Notes: generated by a model from the sequence alone, not told the origin. A stretch of DNA of 10,054 nt from Oscillospiraceae bacterium (GCA_902772625.1 CACYBP010000103.1:1-10054); one strand, 5' to 3'. Counted from the stretch's first letter, positions 1-6,459 are shown. Program-made: numbers and translations.

Positions 1-8
1 AGCGCTTG

Positions 9-86
9 TGGCGACCCGGAAGGGGCTCGAACCCTCGACCTCTAGCGTGACAGGCTAGCGTTCTAAACCAACTGAACTACCGGGCC
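9..86 (-). tRNA. tRNA-Asp (anticodon GUC)
   Basis: Read on the minus strand, this folds into a complete cloverleaf with the 3' CCA encoded. The acceptor stem GGCCCGG pairs with CCGGGTC (one G-T pair). The D stem is GTTC/GAAC. The anticodon stem CTAGC/GCTAG closes the loop CTGTCAC, giving anticodon GTC. The T stem GAGGG/CCCTT closes the loop TTCGAGC. The discriminator base is G73, which together with G34-U35-C36 matches the known identity set of bacterial tRNA-Asp. It delivers aspartate at GAC/GAU codons. Only 8 bases remain to the left edge, so whether further tRNA genes follow cannot be seen. Confidence 0.97.
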
Positions 87-106
87 ATCTCGTAGCAAGC
101 TTCATT

Positions 107-153
107 ATTATACACACGGAAGGGCGAATTGTCAAGTGTTTTTTTGAAAAAAA
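107..153 (-). promoter_or_regulatory. Strong tRNA promoter with UP element
   Basis: On the minus strand a perfect -35 TTGACA (130-135) and a perfect -10 TATAAT (107-112) are separated by 17 nt. Directly upstream of the -35 lies a run of 7 T, one C and 7 A (139-153 on the window), which resembles the A/T-rich UP element contacted by the alpha subunit of RNA polymerase. Transcription should start near 100, about 14 nt before the mature tRNA 5' end. Consensus boxes plus a UP element are typical of stable-RNA promoters. Confidence 0.93.
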
Positions 154-166
154 GAAGAGGCGGCGA

Positions 167-221
167 AAAAGGCGCGGGACAGGCCCGGAAGGGCGGCGAA
201 AGCCCCCGGGGCGCGCCTTTT
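167..221. repeat. Long imperfect inverted repeat between divergent promoters
   Basis: The outer arms AAAAGGCGCG (167-176) and CGCGCCTTTT (212-221) are perfectly complementary over 10 bp. Inside, CCCGG (184-188) pairs with CCGGG (206-210) and GGGC (191-194) with GCCC (202-205) around the loop GGCGAAA. A 7-nt bulge on the left arm is the main irregularity. With A and T runs on the outside it looks like a bidirectional terminator, but no gene is seen reading into it from either side. It lies between the tRNA promoter and the ABC-F promoter. Alternatives are an insulator, a relic terminator or a small RNA. No function can be assigned. Confidence 0.5.
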
Positions 222-263
222 CATGCACGCTCGTTCGGGGAGGAAAGCTTTGCGATCCGCCCC

Positions 264-292
264 TTGCCAAAACCGGCAGAACGTGATAGAAT
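264..292 (+). promoter_or_regulatory. Promoter of the ABC-F gene leader
   Basis: The -35 TTGCCA (264-269) and -10 TAGAAT (287-292) are 17 nt apart, each close to the sigma-A consensus. Transcription is expected near 299, leaving a leader of about 210 nt before the ABC-F start codon. No other promoter as good is seen on the plus strand between the tRNA and the ABC-F gene. Confidence 0.72.
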
Positions 293-344
293 AAAACCCG
301 GGAGAAGGATTAGCTCCCGAATAAGCAAGGAATCGGGTGAAAGG

Positions 345-356
345 ATGCATCTGTGA
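345..356 (+). CDS. Three-codon leader ORF (Met-His-Leu)
   Basis: ATG CAT CTG TGA lies in the ABC-F leader. It is preceded by GGTGA (336-340), which matches the 3' part of the consensus ribosome site; aligned that way, the spacing to the ATG is normal. It starts about 45 nt after the predicted transcription start and ends about 90 nt before the terminator hairpin. Very short leader ORFs of this kind act as drug sensors in ribosome-mediated attenuation, where an antibiotic stalls the ribosome and changes leader folding. Translation is inferred from position and ribosome site only; so short an ORF can occur by chance. Confidence 0.45.
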   Translation: MHL

Positions 357-446
357 TCTCTGACCGGGTAAGAAGAAGCTCCGTTTTGGGACGGGGCGGG
401 CTTTGCTTGCCGGAATGAGATCGCGGGGCGTCTTTTTTGCTGCTCT

Positions 447-483
447 GCGGTTTTCCGGCATGGGAAAACCGCTTTTTTCTTTT
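447..483 (+). terminator. Intrinsic terminator inside the ABC-F leader
   Basis: A perfect 10-bp stem, GCGGTTTTCC (447-456) with GGAAAACCGC (463-472), closes a 6-nt loop. It is followed by six T, one C and four T (473-483). The tract ends 28 nt before the ABC-F start codon, so by default it would stop transcription before that gene. Because the transcript entering it carries no other gene, it is best read as an attenuator rather than as the end of an upstream operon. Confidence 0.85.
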
Positions 484-511
484 CACGGAAAGAAGCGGGG
501 AAAGGACGACC

Positions 512-2041
512 ATGCAAATCGAAAATCTGACAATCCTTCACAAGAAGGACGGCCGGGAGATGATCCGCGGCCTCTCCCTTACCCTCAACCCCGGCGACAG
601 GGCGGCCCTGATCGGGGAGGAGGGGGACGGGAAATCCACCCTTCTGAAGCTGCTTTACGACGAGACCCTGGTGGAAGGCTACGCCGAATGGACCGGGAAG
701 ATCCGAAAGGAGGGCGAAAGGATCGCCTATCTCGCCCAGGAGCTTTCGCCGGAGGAGACCGGACTGACCGTGGACGCCTGGCTCATGAAGCAGGGTGCGA
801 AGCGCGAAAAGACCGCGAAGGCCCTCCGCGACCCGGGTCTGATCCTCTCGAAGGAGCTCGGGGCGAGAAAGCTCTCCTCCCTTTCGGGGGGAGAAAAGGT
901 CCGGCTGCGCCTGGCCGCTCTGGAGGCCGGAGAGCCCGACGTGTGGCTTCTGGACGAGCCCTCCAACGACTTGGATCTGGAAACTCTGGCGGAGTTGGAG
1001 AAATTCCTCCTTCGCCTCCGGGAGCCGGTGCTCTTCGTGTCCCACGACCGATGGCTCCTTGAAAGAACGGCGAACCGGGTGGTGCACGTGGAGTCGGTCA
1101 AGCGAAGGACCGAAAGCCGCGTCACGGTCTCGGGCGAGGGGTACGGGGACTACGTCGCCTCCCGCGAGGAGGCGTTTGAGCGCGAGGAGCGCATCTCCCG
1201 GAAGGAGCACGAGGAATTCCGGGCGAAGAAGGAGCGTTGGGACAAGATCTACCGCCAGGTGGACACGGCGCAGGCAAAGGACGCCCACGCGGGCGGGGAT
1301 CACGTCGGCCGGCTTCTCAAAAAGAAGATGCACGCGGTGAAATCCATGGGGCGGCGCCTGGAAAAAGAGGAGGCGGCCCTGACCCACCGGCCCGAAAAAG
1401 AGGAGGCCATCGTGGCGAAATTCCGCCCTGAATCGGCGATCCCCCAGGGGAAGCGGGTCCTGGAATTCTCTCTCCCGGAGCTTTCGGCGGGGGAAAAGCT
1501 TCTCGCCCGGGATATCTTTTTGCGGATCACCGGCCCCGAAAGGGTCGCGATCGTGGGAAAAAACGGCGCGGGGAAGACCACCCTTATCCGTCTGATCGCC
1601 CGGGAGGCTGCCCTGAGGCGGGATATCCGCGCGGCGTACATGCCCCAGGATTACCGGGAGCTTCTCGGCGCCGAAAAGGACCCGGTCTCCTTTCTGGCGA
1701 AAACCGGAGACCGGGAGGAGATCACCAGGCTTCGCACCTATCTCGGCGGGATGCGCTACACGGCCGAGGAGATGTCCCACCCGGTGGAGGAGCTTTCGGG
1801 CGGCCAGAAGGCCAAGCTGATCCTGCTGAAGATGATGGAGGACAGGGCGAATTTCCTGATCCTGGACGAGCCGACGCGCAATCTTTCGCCCCTTTCGGGT
1901 CCGGTGATCGCCGGACTCCTCCGGGATTTCCCCGGGGCGATCCTTCTGACCAGCCACGACCGTGCCTTTTTGGAAGAGGTGCCGACCCGGATCCTGGAGC
2001 TCACCGGAGAAGGCCTCCGGGAAAGAAGGAGCCTCGGCTGA
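512..2041 (+). CDS. ABC-F family ATPase (ribosome-associated, possible antibiotic resistance)
   Basis: This 509-residue protein has two ABC ATPase domains and no membrane segment, the ABC-F layout of proteins that bind the ribosomal E site and act on translation or dislodge antibiotics. Domain 1: Walker A GEEGDGKS (35-42), signature LSGGE (124-128), Walker B ending DE (148-149), switch SHDR (177-180). A charged, helix-rich linker (about 185-300) corresponds to the P-site tRNA interaction arm. Domain 2: Walker A GKNGAGKT (349-356), signature LSGGQ (428-432), Walker B ending DE (452-453), switch SHDR. After the second Walker B it reads PTRNLSPLSG instead of the usual PTNHLD, a variant I recall from clostridial ABC-F proteins. 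The start at 512 has AAAGGA 5 nt upstream; an in-frame extension to 437 would run through the leader terminator and is rejected. The attenuator-like leader favours a drug-inducible role, but the substrate class cannot be read from sequence. Confidence 0.93.
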   Translation: MQIENLTILHKKDGREMIRGLSLTLNPGDRAALIGEEGDGKSTLLKLLYDETLVEGYAEWTGKIRKEGERIAYLAQELSPEETGLTVDAWLMKQGAKREKTAKALRDPGLILSKELGARKLSSLSGGEKVRLRLAALEAGEPDVWLLDEPSNDLDLETLAELEKFLLRLREPVLFVSHDRWLLERTANRVVHVESVKRRTESRVTVSGEGYGDYVASREEAFEREERISRKEHEEFRAKKERWDKIYRQVDTAQAKDAHAGGDHVGRLLKKKMHAVKSMGRRLEKEEAALTHRPEKEEAIVAKFRPESAIPQGKRVLEFSLPELSAGEKLLARDIFLRITGPERVAIVGKNGAGKTTLIRLIAREAALRRDIRAAYMPQDYRELLGAEKDPVSFLAKTGDREEITRLRTYLGGMRYTAEEMSHPVEELSGGQKAKLILLKMMEDRANFLILDEPTRNLSPLSGPVIAGLLRDFPGAILLTSHDRAFLEEVPTRILELTGEGLRERRSLG

Positions 2042-2048
2042 CCTCTGC

Positions 2049-2089
2049 AAAAACTCCGCCGCGGAAAGCATTTCCGCGGCGGAGTTTTT
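2049..2089. terminator. Bidirectional terminator, 19-bp perfect palindrome
   Basis: The arms 2049-2067 and 2071-2089 are exact reverse complements around the 3-nt centre GCA. The core CTCCGCCGCGG is flanked by five A on the left and five T on the right, so either strand gives a GC-rich stem followed by a U run. It begins 7 nt after the ABC-F stop and serves the SRAP gene from the other side, whose TAA stop (2088-2090) lies in the terminator's outer A/T tract. Convergent genes sharing one terminator explain the symmetry. Confidence 0.93.
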
Positions 2090-2744
2090 ACGCTTCAACG
2101 GCCGTCAGGGGGACTTCTTTTTGCATCAGACGGTCGGTGGCCCGGTCGTCCAGGATCCAGGCGGCGACGTCCTCTTTCCCGAGCACCACCGGCATCCGGT
2201 GGTGATACCGGGCGATCACGCCCGAGGCGGGGCGGGTCAGGATCACAAAGGCCGCGTATTCCCCGAAGCCGTCGGAGAACAGATTGAAGATCCCGGCCAT
2301 GTAGGTCATCGTCTCGCCCGCCGGACGGAAAAGAAAGCGCCGCCGGGTGCCGCCCAGCTTATCCCATTCGTAAAACCCGGTGGAGGGCACCGCGATCCGC
2401 CTTTCACGGAGAGAGCGGCGGAACGGGGCGAGGCTTCCCGCGGTCTCGCTCCTGGCGTTGAAGATCACGCCCTTTTCATTCCCGTATTTCGGAAAGCCCC
2501 AGCGCATCGGCACCGCCCGGTATCCCGAAAGATCCGGAAGGGGCATCAGGACCGGCGCGGAGTCCGACGGCGCGATCTCCCCCTTTTTGATGGGGGAGAG
2601 GTCGAAGGAGACCCCGCCCTCGGGGGTAAAGACCCCCTGCACGGCGTCGGGCTCGGCGGGGGTGAAGTTCTTTTCCACCTCTTGGACGATCCGGCGCATC
2701 TCCAGGATGCTCTCTTCGTCAAAAACGCTGTAACGGCCGCACAT
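2088..2744 (-). CDS. SRAP-domain protein (YedK/HMCES family, abasic-site DNA-protein crosslinker)
   Basis: This 218-residue protein matches the SRAP (SOS response-associated peptidase) family in full length. Cys2 directly after the initiator Met (MCGRY) is the nucleophile that, once Met is removed, forms a stable crosslink with abasic sites in single-stranded DNA. Other family landmarks are WGFPK (82-86), NAR (96-98), the active-site Glu in GFYEW (E126) and His in HRMP (H182). All key residues are present, so it should be active. AAGGAG lies 6 nt before the ATG (2751-2756 on the window). It is the second gene behind the glycosidase, 31 nt after that gene's stop, and ends in the shared terminator. 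No LexA-type box is evident; with a glycosidase in front, SOS control would not be expected from this promoter. Confidence 0.95.
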   Translation of the reverse strand: MCGRYSVFDEESILEMRRIVQEVEKNFTPAEPDAVQGVFTPEGGVSFDLSPIKKGEIAPSDSAPVLMPLPDLSGYRAVPMRWGFPKYGNEKGVIFNARSETAGSLAPFRRSLRERRIAVPSTGFYEWDKLGGTRRRFLFRPAGETMTYMAGIFNLFSDGFGEYAAFVILTRPASGVIARYHHRMPVVLGKEDVAAWILDDRATDRLMQKEVPLTAVEA

Positions 2745-2775
2745 GTTTTTCTCCTTTATCCTGTCCCGGCTCCGG

Positions 2776-4734
2776 TCAGAGGGGGAAGACGTACTTTTTT
2801 CCGGGCTCCAGAGGAGTCTCGCTCCCGTTCCGGACGAAGACTCCGCCCGGCGCGTCGGTCTCCACCGTGATCTCCGGACGGCGCCAGGAAAGCTTTACCC
2901 GGCCGGTCCCCACCGGGATCACGGCCTCGAAGCTCCCGTATTTCCCGGGACGCGGCTCCACCCGGAAGGTTTTTGCCCCGGGGGAGGTGGGCTCCACCCC
3001 CGCGACGAAGCGGGAGAGAAGCAGGATCGGCCCGCTGCCCCAGGCGTGACAGAGCGATTTGCCGTATTTCATGCCGTACATGGCGTAGTGTGCGGCGCCG
3101 GATTCCCGGGGATCGTAGGTTTCCCACACGGTGGTGGCTCCCTCGCCGAGGATGCCGCCCCAGTAGGAGGCGATGAACTCCTCCACCTCCTCGATCCTTC
3201 CGATCTTCGCCAGGGTCAGAAGCTCGAACAGCTTGAAATAAGGCGTGGTGATGGGCGGGAGAGCGGGATTCAGAAGGGCGTTTTCGATCACCTTCCGGCG
3301 CACTTCTCCCTCTGCAAGGTCGAAGAGCACCGCAAAGGCGTTGGTCTGCCGGGTGACGAAGCGGCGGCCGGAGGTGAAGCTGTCCACGAAGGCGCCCTTT
3401 TCGGAATCGAAGTAGTCCCGGAGGATCGCGTCCTTCAGGGCAGAGGCGCGGCAGGAGGTCTTATCCTCTTCGCCGAGGATCCGGGAAAGCTTTCCCATGG
3501 CGAGATAGACCCGCCACAGAAGGATCTGCTCGACGCAGTGCGGGCCGTCCTTGTCCAGCTCGCCCCAGTCGATGAAGATCCAGTCGCCGGGCCGGGCGGT
3601 GACGTAGCCCCTCTCGTCCAGACGGCCGGTGATGAAGGCGAAGAGCTCTTTGACGCGGGGCCAGACCATGCGGAGGAAGGCCTCGTCTCCGCCGGCCTCG
3701 TATTCCTCCAGAACCGAAAGGATCACATAGGCCGAATAATCGTTGATGGTGTTCACGTGATTCCGGTAGGGCGGCTTTCCGAGAAGAGCCACGATGGTGC
3801 GCCGGGTGACCGACGGATCGTTATAGAGATACCGGGCGATCATATAGGACTGGTAGGCGTCGCCCGACCACACCCACCGGTCGCGCTTGACGCCGTCCAG
3901 GAAGAATTCCCGGGAATTGAGGTGGAAGGTATAGGCCGCGGTGTCCCAGATCCTTTTGATCAGGGGATCGTCGGCGGAAAAGGAGGCCTTGTCCTCCAGA
4001 GGAAGATACTCGTACCGCGCCGAAAGCGAGACCGGCTCCCCTTCCTCCTTCCTCAGGAAAAGATAGCGGAAGGCGCGGGAGGGGCGGACCGACCGGCCTT
4101 CAAAGGACACGGTCTCCCGCACGATGGTGTGCTCGTGATCCAGGACCTCCTCCCGGCTTTCCCCGTAAGCAAGAATCGCGCGGGAGCGTCCCCAGGAGGA
4201 AAGGGTCACCGGGCCGAAGGTCTCGCGCCCGAAGTCGTAAAGCACGCCTCCCGCAGTTTCCTCGGATGAGACCGGGGAAAGATCCTCGTAGAGAAAGGGG
4301 AAGACCGCGGGGTCGTCGCCGGGGGAGAAAAAGCCGGGCTCGCATCCCGCCGGCAAAAACACGGAATCAAAGCTGTCCGCCTCCCAGCTCCCGTCGGTGA
4401 CGAGAAGATCGCTTTCGATATAGATCGCGGGAAAGGTCGTGAGGTTGTCGGCTTCCACGGTGATCTCGTGGGCCCCGGCGGGAACCGGGATATCGCTTCC
4501 CGCGGGGAAAAGCTTTCCCTGAAGCCTGACCATCCCGCGCCCGCGGATCAGAACGCGGATCACGCCGGACCTTTCGGCGGTGAAGGTCTTTTTGAAACGC
4601 ACGCTGGCCTCCGGCCGGGCAAGATGCCACATGCAGGGATAATCGCAGCCCAATTCCTGCCGGCGGCAGGAAAGGATCAGATGATGGTAGATCTCAAAAT
4701 CGCCGGGGTACCAGATCCATCTGGCTTTCGTCAT
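2776..4734 (-). CDS. GH78-like six-hairpin glycosidase (putative alpha-L-rhamnosidase)
   Basis: This 652-residue protein has the layout of GH78-type enzymes: N-terminal beta-sandwich regions (about 45-250), an (alpha/alpha)6 catalytic barrel (about 250-580) and a C-terminal beta domain (about 583-652). The barrel carries DGVKRDRWVWSGD (280-292), whose Asp residues 280, 285 and 292 sit at the spacing of the catalytic-site acids of GH78 rhamnosidases; the usual Glu at the general-acid place is Asp here. GATTVWE (E538) is a candidate general base, and HAWGSGP (563-569) is a family landmark. No signal peptide is seen, so it probably cleaves imported rhamnosides or small glycosides in the cytoplasm. 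The start at 4734 has AGGGAGGT 6 nt upstream; a 63-codon upstream extension would cross the promoter and is rejected. Substrate is uncertain: related proteins are often only called family 78 hydrolases. Confidence 0.83.
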   Translation of the reverse strand: MTKARWIWYPGDFEIYHHLILSCRRQELGCDYPCMWHLARPEASVRFKKTFTAERSGVIRVLIRGRGMVRLQGKLFPAGSDIPVPAGAHEITVEADNLTTFPAIYIESDLLVTDGSWEADSFDSVFLPAGCEPGFFSPGDDPAVFPFLYEDLSPVSSEETAGGVLYDFGRETFGPVTLSSWGRSRAILAYGESREEVLDHEHTIVRETVSFEGRSVRPSRAFRYLFLRKEEGEPVSLSARYEYLPLEDKASFSADDPLIKRIWDTAAYTFHLNSREFFLDGVKRDRWVWSGDAYQSYMIARYLYNDPSVTRRTIVALLGKPPYRNHVNTINDYSAYVILSVLEEYEAGGDEAFLRMVWPRVKELFAFITGRLDERGYVTARPGDWIFIDWGELDKDGPHCVEQILLWRVYLAMGKLSRILGEEDKTSCRASALKDAILRDYFDSEKGAFVDSFTSGRRFVTRQTNAFAVLFDLAEGEVRRKVIENALLNPALPPITTPYFKLFELLTLAKIGRIEEVEEFIASYWGGILGEGATTVWETYDPRESGAAHYAMYGMKYGKSLCHAWGSGPILLLSRFVAGVEPTSPGAKTFRVEPRPGKYGSFEAVIPVGTGRVKLSWRRPEITVETDAPGGVFVRNGSETPLEPGKKYVFPL

Positions 4735-4809
4735 ACGGATACCTCCCTGAAAAGATCGATCCCGTGAGTGATCGGAATAAGGCGGAAGACGCGGACCTCC
4801 GCCGACCTC

Positions 4810-4838
4810 AGTATACTTCATAAGGCCGCGCTTTGCAA
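4810..4838 (-). promoter_or_regulatory. Promoter of the glycosidase-SRAP operon
   Basis: On the minus strand a -35 TTGCAA (4833-4838) and a -10 TATACT (4810-4815) are exactly 17 nt apart. The start would fall near 4803, giving a leader of about 70 nt. Upstream, CTTTCCGGCGAAAG forms a 5-bp dyad near 4873-4886 that could be a regulator site, but it is too short to be convincing. Confidence 0.65.
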
Positions 4839-4909
4839 GCTCTTTCCGCAAAGACCGGACGCCGTCCCAAGTCTTTCCGGCGAAAGGCGGGCTATTTGAA
4901 AGAAACTCA

Positions 4910-4928
4910 GAAAATTCACCCAATTTTC
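4910..4928. repeat. Palindrome overlapping the htrA -35 box (candidate operator)
   Basis: GAAAATT (4910-4916) and AATTTTC (4922-4928) are perfect 7-bp inverted repeats around CACCC. The right arm overlaps the proposed -35 of htrA. An A/T-rich perfect dyad stands out in GC-rich DNA and would suit a dimeric regulator. It does not match the CtsR heptad repeat that I know from stress genes. Confidence 0.4.
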
Positions 4929-4952
4929 ACAAACGGTTCATGCCGATATCAT
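4924..4952 (+). promoter_or_regulatory. Probable htrA promoter
   Basis: A -35 TTTTCA (4924-4929) and -10 TATCAT (4947-4952) are separated by 17 nt. The start would lie near 4959. A second TATCAT occurs at 4963-4968 but lacks a credible -35. An imperfect dyad GGG-T-ATCATGAT-CCC (4960-4974) sits on the expected start site and could bind a regulator. The leader then has a 7-bp hairpin, CCGCGGG/CCCGCGG (4989-5007), ahead of the ribosome site. Confidence 0.5.
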
Positions 4953-5031
4953 TTGCGGGGGGTATCATGATCCCGTCAACAAGAGATGCCGCGGGAATTC
5001 CCCGCGGAGGATCATAGAAAGAAGGCAGTAT

Positions 5032-6363
5032 ATGAATCAGAATTATCCGTACGGGTCGGGTCCCTATTACCAGCCCCAGCCTCCGAAAAAGAAAGGGATC
5101 GGTACCGGCGGGATCATCGCGATCATTCTGGTGTCCTGCTTCGCGCTGATGCTTCTGGTGGGCTCGGCGGTGGTGGGGAGCATGCTTCTGAACCCCGACT
5201 CCCGCTTCTCCATCTATACCAATAATAACGACGTCTCCCTGGAGGGCGACGGCCGCGACACCGCGGAGGGCGGAAGGCGCCCGTACTTCGGCGGGGACGA
5301 CGACGGGACCGAACCGCCGGAATCCGAAAGCCGCCCCGAGACCGAGCCGGACACCCGCGAGCGCGACACGGCGCTCCCGGAAACCGACTCTGAGACCGAG
5401 GTGGACCGCACCGACGCGGAAAGAGCCATGGATCAGGTGACCCGCGGCGAAAACGGCTCCGCGCTTTCCGCCAAGGAGATCTACCGGAAGGCGGCGCCTT
5501 CGGTGGTGGGCATCGTGGTGGCCACCCGGGAGGGCACCGGCACCGGCTCCGGCATCATCATGACCGAGGACGGATATATCCTCACCAACGCCCACGTGGT
5601 GGAGGACGCGATCTCGGTCACCGTCACCACCTTCGACGGGAAGGAATATCCCGCCACGGTTTTGGGAAGCGATGAAAGCACCGACGTGGCGGTGATCCGC
5701 ATCGACGCCTCGGGCCTTATGGCCGCCACCTTCGGGAATTCCGATTCCATCGAGGTGGGCGAGGACGCCATCGCCATCGGCAACCCCCTGGGCATGGAGC
5801 TTTCCTTCACCATCACCAAGGGCATCGTTTCGGCCATCAACCGCAACATCACCATCGGCAATTACAGCATGACGGTGATCCAGACCGACGCCTCCATCAA
5901 CCCCGGCAACTCCGGCGGCCCGTTGCTCAATGACGCGGGCGAGGTGGTGGGCATCACCTCGGCGAAGATCATGTCGGATTATTCCACCGGAAGCGTGGAG
6001 GGGATCGGATTCGCGATCCCGATCAATTCGGCCCTGGATATCGCAAGAGATCTTGCGGTGCACGGCAGGGTCACCGGAAGGCCCTATCTCGGCATCATGG
6101 TCCAGACCCAGTATATCAATCTGGACGGCGAATACGCCTATCACGTGGTGATCGTCTCGGTGGAGGAGGATTCCCCCGCCGAAAAGGCCGGACTCCGGAA
6201 GGACGACGTGATCCTGACCTTCAACGGCGCCGAGATCGAACAGACCAGCGATCTGCTCTTCGAGCGGGACAAGTGCTCGCCGGGCGACACCGTGAAGATC
6301 ACGGTGAACCGGGACGGCAAGGAGGCAGAAACCTCCCTCACCCTGATCGAGGCAGAGTCCTGA
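5032..6363 (+). CDS. htrA: Membrane-anchored HtrA/DegP-type serine protease with PDZ domain
   Basis: This 443-residue trypsin-like protease should degrade or refold damaged proteins at the outer face of the membrane. It begins with a Pro/Tyr-rich cytosolic tail (1-25), then one membrane segment (about 27-52) acting as an uncleaved anchor, then an acidic, Glu/Asp/Thr/Arg-rich linker (about 65-145). The protease domain (about 146-335) has a complete triad: His188 in TNAHV, Asp218 in STDVAV and Ser294 in GNSGGP. A single PDZ domain (about 340-440) contains GRPYLGI and SPAEKAGL. The size and order match HtrA of Gram-positive bacteria. GAAGG lies 6 nt before the ATG. It appears to be a single-gene unit with its own promoter and a hairpin at 6404-6431. 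Cys415 in the PDZ domain is unusual for an exported protein but has no evident partner. Confidence 0.96.
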   Translation: MNQNYPYGSGPYYQPQPPKKKGIGTGGIIAIILVSCFALMLLVGSAVVGSMLLNPDSRFSIYTNNNDVSLEGDGRDTAEGGRRPYFGGDDDGTEPPESESRPETEPDTRERDTALPETDSETEVDRTDAERAMDQVTRGENGSALSAKEIYRKAAPSVVGIVVATREGTGTGSGIIMTEDGYILTNAHVVEDAISVTVTTFDGKEYPATVLGSDESTDVAVIRIDASGLMAATFGNSDSIEVGEDAIAIGNPLGMELSFTITKGIVSAINRNITIGNYSMTVIQTDASINPGNSGGPLLNDAGEVVGITSAKIMSDYSTGSVEGIGFAIPINSALDIARDLAVHGRVTGRPYLGIMVQTQYINLDGEYAYHVVIVSVEEDSPAEKAGLRKDDVILTFNGAEIEQTSDLLFERDKCSPGDTVKITVNRDGKEAETSLTLIEAES

Positions 6364-6403
6364 AAATAAGACAATTCCTCTCTCTCATAAATTCCTCCGA
6401 GTT

Positions 6404-6431
6404 GAAGCCGGACCGCCTGCGGTCCGGCTTC
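6404..6431 (+). terminator. Probable terminator after htrA
   Basis: GAAGCCGGACCGC (6404-6416) and GCGGTCCGGCTTC (6419-6431) are exact reverse complements, giving a very stable stem of at least 12 bp. The following T tract is weak (GATCGTTTCTTCC), so termination may be partial. It lies 40 nt after the htrA stop. Confidence 0.7.
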
Positions 6432-6459
6432 GATCGTTTCTTCCGGGGTGATCTCCCGC

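Larger units (their letters stand above)
299..511 (+). promoter_or_regulatory. Putative attenuator leader of the ABC-F gene
   Basis: This untranslated leader has several mutually exclusive pairings. Early hairpin: CGGGAG (299-304) with CTCCCG (314-319). Alternative: CCCGA (316-320) with TCGGG (333-337), which would cover the ribosome site of the short ORF at 345-356. Antiterminator: TGCCGGAA (408-415) with TTCCGGCA (453-460), perfect over 8 bp and using half of the 5' arm and the loop of the terminator at 447-483. Possible anti-antiterminator: AAGCAAGG (323-330) with CTTTGCTT (401-408), including one G-U pair. The pairings are visible in the sequence; the inference is that ribosome stalling on the short ORF switches the terminator off. 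This mechanism is known for ABC-F resistance genes such as vmlR, msr(D) and lmo0919. No T-box motif was found. Confidence 0.62.

Noticed and set aside
437..511. Upstream in-frame extension of the ABC-F protein
   Set aside because: It would be translated from the terminator hairpin, has no ribosome site, and adds residues without family match; ATG at 512 has a good site.
299..511. T-box or metabolite riboswitch in the ABC-F leader
   Set aside because: No UGGNACC T-box motif or recognisable aptamer core was seen; the short ORF plus terminator fits attenuation better.
221..2098. Minus-strand ORF of 625 codons opposite the ABC-F gene
   Set aside because: It is antisense to a gene with complete ABC-F motifs, crosses the terminator and promoter, and has the Arg/Pro/Gly-rich composition typical of shadow frames in GC-rich DNA.
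2743..4269. Plus-strand ORF of 508 codons opposite the SRAP and glycosidase genes
   Set aside because: Antisense to a well-supported catalytic domain, spans two genes, and shows no recognisable motif.
4735..4923. 63-codon N-terminal extension of the glycosidase
   Set aside because: It spans the proposed promoter and the strong ribosome site at 4741-4748; the family-like N-terminus begins at the 4734 start.
4927..6144. Minus-strand ORF of 405 codons opposite htrA
   Set aside because: Its His/Gly/Asp-rich composition is the complement of htrA codons. It lacks a ribosome site and runs through the htrA promoter.
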